From Variovorax boronicumulans (GTDB lineage Bacteria > Pseudomonadota > Gammaproteobacteria > Burkholderiales > Burkholderiaceae_C), in assembly GCF_029892485.1 (NCBI RefSeq), contig NZ_JARXVG010000001.1:124001-188000 (forward strand): a stretch of 64,000 bases of DNA, read 5' to 3'. The notes beneath the pieces are model-generated. The model did not search any database. It saw only the letters and a list, made by a program, of their open reading frames with translations, and was not told the origin of the DNA. Every line of letters starts with the position of its first letter. Within the stretch, counting starts at the first letter, position 1. The translations under genes and the position numbers were made by a program. Shown here in pieces: positions 61,253-64,000 of the stretch.

Positions 61253-62415
61253 TGGCGCTTTCCTCTGTTGCCACCACCGCCTTCGCCGCTGCTCGCCGGA
61301 TCGAGCGCCGAGGCATCGCCGGTGATGACGGTGTCACCCTCCTTCAGCCCCTCGAGCACCTGCGCCTGGAAGTTGTTGCTGATGCCCACGCGCACATGCC
61401 GCTTCTCCACGGTCTGATCGGGCTTGAGCACGCGCACTTCCTGGCGGCCGTCCTTGTCGCGCGCACCGAGCGCGGTGAGCGGCACCGTGAGCGCCTGTTT
61501 CGCTTCGCCGAGCAGGATGGTCACTTGCGCCGTCATGTCGACGCGCAGCGTGCGGTCGGGGTTCGGCACATCGAACAGCGCATTGAAGAACACCGCGTTG
61601 TTGATCTTCTCGGGGGAGGGCTGCACCGCGCGCAACGTGCCGTGGTAGCGCTTGTCGGGGTCGCCGAGGATGGTGAAGTACACCGGCTGCCCCGGCTTCA
61701 CGCGCACCACGTCGGCCTCGGACACCTGTGCCTTCACCGTCATGGTCGAGAGGTCGGCCAGCTTCATCAGCGTGGGCACCTGGAAGGCGGCCACCACGGT
61801 CTGGCCTTCGAGCGTGCTGATGGAGACCACGTCGCCGTCGATGGGCGCGACGATGCGGGTGTACGAGAGGTTGGTCTGCGCGGAGGCCAGAGCCAGCCTC
61901 TGCTGGCGGATCTGCGCGTCCAGCGAGACACCGTCGGCACGCAGCGCGCGAAGCTCGGCATCGGCGCTTTCCATGTCCTGGCGCGGGGCGGCATCCTGCG
62001 CCAGCATCTCGCGCTGCCGGGCCCAGGTGAGCTCGGCCTGCTTCACTCGGACTTCCTTGGCGAGCTTCTGGGCCTGCAGGTTCTCCAGCTTGGCCTGTTC
62101 CTGCGCCAGCGTGTTCTGCGAGATGACCGGATCGATCTCGGCGAGCCAATCGCCCTTCTTCACGTTCTGGCCCAGCACCACATTGAGCGACTTGAGCTGG
62201 CCGCTGACCTGTGCGCCCACCTCCACCTGCCTGAGCGCCTGCAGCACGCCGGTCGCGAGCACCGCGTTCTCGAGGTCGGTGCGTTGCACGGTGGCGGTGA
62301 GGTATTCGGTTTTCTTGGCCGGACTCAGCCAGAAGAAGGCGATGACGGCCAGGACGACGAGCGCTGCAATACCGAGAAGGAGCTTGCGCGATCGCCGCGG
62401 AGGGGTGTTGGGCAT
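61249..62415 (-). CDS. macA: Macrolide efflux periplasmic adaptor MacA
   Basis: Membrane-fusion protein of the MacAB pump. 388 residues: N-terminal span (LLLGIAALVVLAVIAFFWLS), biotinyl-lipoyl domain (GVLQALRQVEVGAQVSGQLK), a long helical hairpin (about residues 95-175), and beta-barrel domains (AQVSEADVVRVKPGQPVYFT, RTLRVDMTAQVTILLGEAKQ) to a Gly-rich end. ATG at 62415; the upstream in-frame extension to 63114 is inside dsbB antisense and not real. Confidence 0.94.
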
Positions 62416-62546
62416 GCAGTGAGGTGAAAGTGAAAGGTGCTGCTGTTCGAGCGGGCTTGATCCTAGCCTTGCATTCTGAAGATCCGCTAAAGGGAGAGTT
62501 CCCACGAAAGGCCATTCCGTGCCTCTCTCTCTGCAAAGCTCCATTG

Positions 62547-62593
62547 AAAACGGCGCGGTCCGCCACCCCGTACAGGGACAGCGGACCGCGCCG
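62547..62593 (-). terminator. Terminator after dsbB
   Basis: Perfect 13-base inverted repeat CGGCGCGGTCCGC (62551-62563) and GCGGACCGCGCCG (62581-62593). On the minus strand it ends in TTTT, so it terminates the cysA-dsbB transcript. It sits in the 203-base gap before macA, which holds nothing else recognised. Confidence 0.8.
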
Positions 62594-62618
62594 TGGCGGA
62601 TGCGGCAGAAAAAAAGAC

Positions 62619-63122
62619 TCAGCGCGCGCGGCGCGAGCGAACCAGCAAGGTAATGAGCAGCAGAGAAAGAACCACGAATGCAACGAACGCCCAGTTCGCC
62701 AGCGTCAGGCCGAACAGCGTCCAGTCGACCTTGGAGCAGTCGCCGCCGCCGCGGAAGATCAGCGGCAGCGCCCGCTTGAGCGGGAAGGTCTCGATCATCC
62801 CGTAGAGATCGCGCCCGCAGGACACGACTTCGGGCGGATACCACTGCAGCCAGCTCTGCGAGGCGGCCGTATAGGCACCACCAACGGCCGACACCAACGC
62901 CAGCACCCCACCCGTCACCTGCAACGGGCGGCTGCGGAAGATGGCGGCCAGCCCCGTGAAGAGGGCCACCAGCACCAGCGCATACCGCTGCACGATGCAC
63001 ATCGGGCAAGGCTCGAGCCCCACCACATGCTGCAGGTAGAGCCCGAAGGCCAGCATGAGAACGCAGGCCAGGCAGACCAGCCCGAGCGCGCGGCGCGGCG
63101 CGCCGAAGTACCAATCGATCAA
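62619..63122 (-). CDS. dsbB: Disulfide bond formation protein B
   Basis: Inner-membrane oxidase that reoxidises DsbA with ubiquinone. About 167 residues, four spans, with the first redox pair in [19 protein letters not shown] and the second pair as [10 protein letters not shown] and [10 protein letters not shown]. The start is a TTG at 63122 overlapping the cysA stop (TTGA), or a TTG at 63134. Cotranscribed with cysA. Confidence 0.93.
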   Translation of the reverse strand: MIDWYFGAPRRALGLVCLACVLMLAFGLYLQHVVGLEPCPMCIVQRYALVLVALFTGLAAIFRSRPLQVTGGVLALVSAVGGAYTAASQSWLQWYPPEVVSCGRDLYGMIETFPLKRALPLIFRGGGDCSKVDWTLFGLTLANWAFVAFVVLSLLLITLLVRSRRAR

Positions 63123-64000
63123 GGAGACACCCAATCTTCTTCTACGAACACCCTGGCCTTGCGCGGATTGGCGACGACGGTGTCGCCCTCCTTCAAGCCC
63201 AGGTCACGGAACTGTTGCGCAGGGAGTTGCGCCTCGATAATGGTTCCGGAGCCCGGATTATCAGGATTCGATTCGGTGGGCTCAAGTTCCAGCCGCGCGA
63301 TCGGTCCGACCACGATGGCGCGCGACAGCGTGGCGACGATGCCGGGGGCGCCCGGCAGGTAGCGCGTCACATCCAGGTCATGCGGCCGCACATAGGCCAT
63401 GGCCTTGGCGTCGCGCGCGCCGCTGTGCTCGGGCGAGTCGAGGCGCATGCCGTCGAGCTGCACCTGGCCGTTGTCGGCGCGGCCATGGAACAGGTTCACG
63501 TCGCCGAGGAACCCGTAGACGAAAGGACTCGCAGGCTTGTCCCACACATCCTGCGGCGAGCCGACCTGCTCGATCTGGCCCTTGTTGATGACGACCACGC
63601 GGTCGGCCACCTCGAGCGCCTCTTCCTGGTCGTGCGTGACGAAGATCGAGGTGACGTGCAGCTCGTCGTGCAGCCGGCGCAGCCAGCGGCGCAGTTCCTT
63701 GCGCACCTTGGCGTCGAGTGCGCCGAAGGGTTCGTCGAGCAGCAGCACCTTGGGCTCCACCGCGAGCGCGCGGGCGAGCGCGATGCGCTGGCGCTGGCCG
63801 CCCGAGAGCTGCGAGGGATAGCGGTCGGCCAGCCAGTCGAGCTGCACCAGCTTGAGCAGGTCGGTCACCTTGGCCTTGATCTGCGCGTCGCTCGGGCGCT
63901 CCTTGCGTGGCTTCACGCGCAGGCCGAAGGCGACGTTCTCGAACACGGTCATGTGGCGGAACAGCGCGTAGTGCTGGAACACGAAGCCCACCTGGCGCTC
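63119..64000 (-). CDS. cysA: Sulfate/thiosulfate ABC transporter ATPase CysA (3' part, cut by window edge)
   Basis: ATPase of the CysAWTP sulfate importer. The visible 293 residues run from just after Walker A ([20 protein letters not shown]) through signature [19 protein letters not shown], Walker [14 protein letters not shown], His loop [20 protein letters not shown] and the C-terminal TOBE-like domain to EDWVSP. The N-terminus and Walker A lie beyond 64000. Its stop overlaps dsbB. Confidence 0.94.
   Translation of the reverse strand, partial: ERQVGFVFQHYALFRHMTVFENVAFGLRVKPRKERPSDAQIKAKVTDLLKLVQLDWLADRYPSQLSGGQRQRIALARALAVEPKVLLLDEPFGALDAKVRKELRRWLRRLHDELHVTSIFVTHDQEEALEVADRVVVINKGQIEQVGSPQDVWDKPASPFVYGFLGDVNLFHGRADNGQVQLDGMRLDSPEHSGARDAKAMAYVRPHDLDVTRYLPGAPGIVATLSRAIVVGPIARLELEPTESNPDNPGSGTIIEAQLPAQQFRDLGLKEGDTVVANPRKARVFVEEDWVSP

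Noticed and set aside
62416..63114. Extension of the macA frame upstream of 62415
   Set aside because: The extra residues are antisense to dsbB and lack motif support; the membrane anchor follows the ATG at 62415.

Overview
The window is chromosomal DNA from a high-GC betaproteobacterium. Gene content and gene order (holC-pepA divergent from lptFG, dapC-dapD-pilU-dapE-prmB, tolB-pal-cpoB beside msbA, purD-hemF-nadD-rsfS-rlmH-maf-rng, an ATGA-coupled cysB) point to Burkholderiales, family Comamonadaceae, most like Variovorax. This assignment is inference from protein character and synteny, because no rRNA or species marker is present. Coding density is high, many neighbouring genes overlap by 1 to 4 bases, and GTG and TTG starts are common.

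Layout. 1-4317 (minus): yejABEF oligopeptide ABC importer, with yejF cut by the left edge. 4355-6055: fabI and a secreted LigE-type DNA ligase. 6062-8359 (minus): an Orn/Lys/Arg decarboxylase. 8557-11127: NfeD and SPFH membrane proteins, tRNA-Ser(GGA), a coiled-coil protein and a stand-alone receiver domain. 11231-14928 (minus): a branched-chain amino acid binding lipoprotein, a hypothetical gene, holC and pepA. 14950-19743: lptF-lptG, a CbiX chelatase, cysB and a class I aminotransferase in one tightly overlapping run. 19772-20870: three small membrane proteins. 20924-28071: hrpA (minus), argA, an RhtB-type exporter and a DUF3829 lipoprotein. 28089-30056: a quinone oxidoreductase divergent from a LysR regulator.

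30089-35449 is the lysine/diaminopimelate cluster dapC-dapD-pilU-dapE-prmB, followed by the ABC-F gene yheS. 37607-39414 holds small membrane genes and a phage-type regulator pair whose 5' ends overlap on opposite strands. 39556-41403 has a fasciclin protein, two hypotheticals and tRNA-Lys(TTT). 41452-44916 (minus) is tolB-pal-cpoB-tcdA; msbA diverges from it at 45080. 46874-53894 (minus) is a long housekeeping run from pmpR through purD, hemF, nadD, rsfS, rlmH and maf to rng. 54012-57591 carries a UbiE-like methyltransferase, an FkbO/XanB2-type chorismatase, a lysophospholipid acyltransferase and a family 2 glycosyltransferase. 57892-62415 (minus) is a macA-macB-outer-membrane-lipoprotein tripartite efflux operon, then dsbB and cysA, the latter cut by the right edge.

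Most of the window is conserved core genome: envelope assembly (LptFG, MsbA, Tol-Pal, MacAB), lysine, arginine, purine, haem and NAD synthesis, RNA processing and sulfur control (CbiX, CysB, CysA). I found no CRISPR array, insertion sequence, complete prophage or recognisable defence system. The less ordinary parts are the chorismatase/methyltransferase/acyltransferase/glycosyltransferase group, which resembles a detached piece of an aryl-polyene or xanthomonadin locus; a 180-base nested palindrome just after it; the collapsed HTH gene pair at 38.3-39.2 kb; an RsfS with a long histone-H1-like Lys/Ala tail; and several genes whose -10 box lies so close to the start codon that the mRNA may be leaderless.
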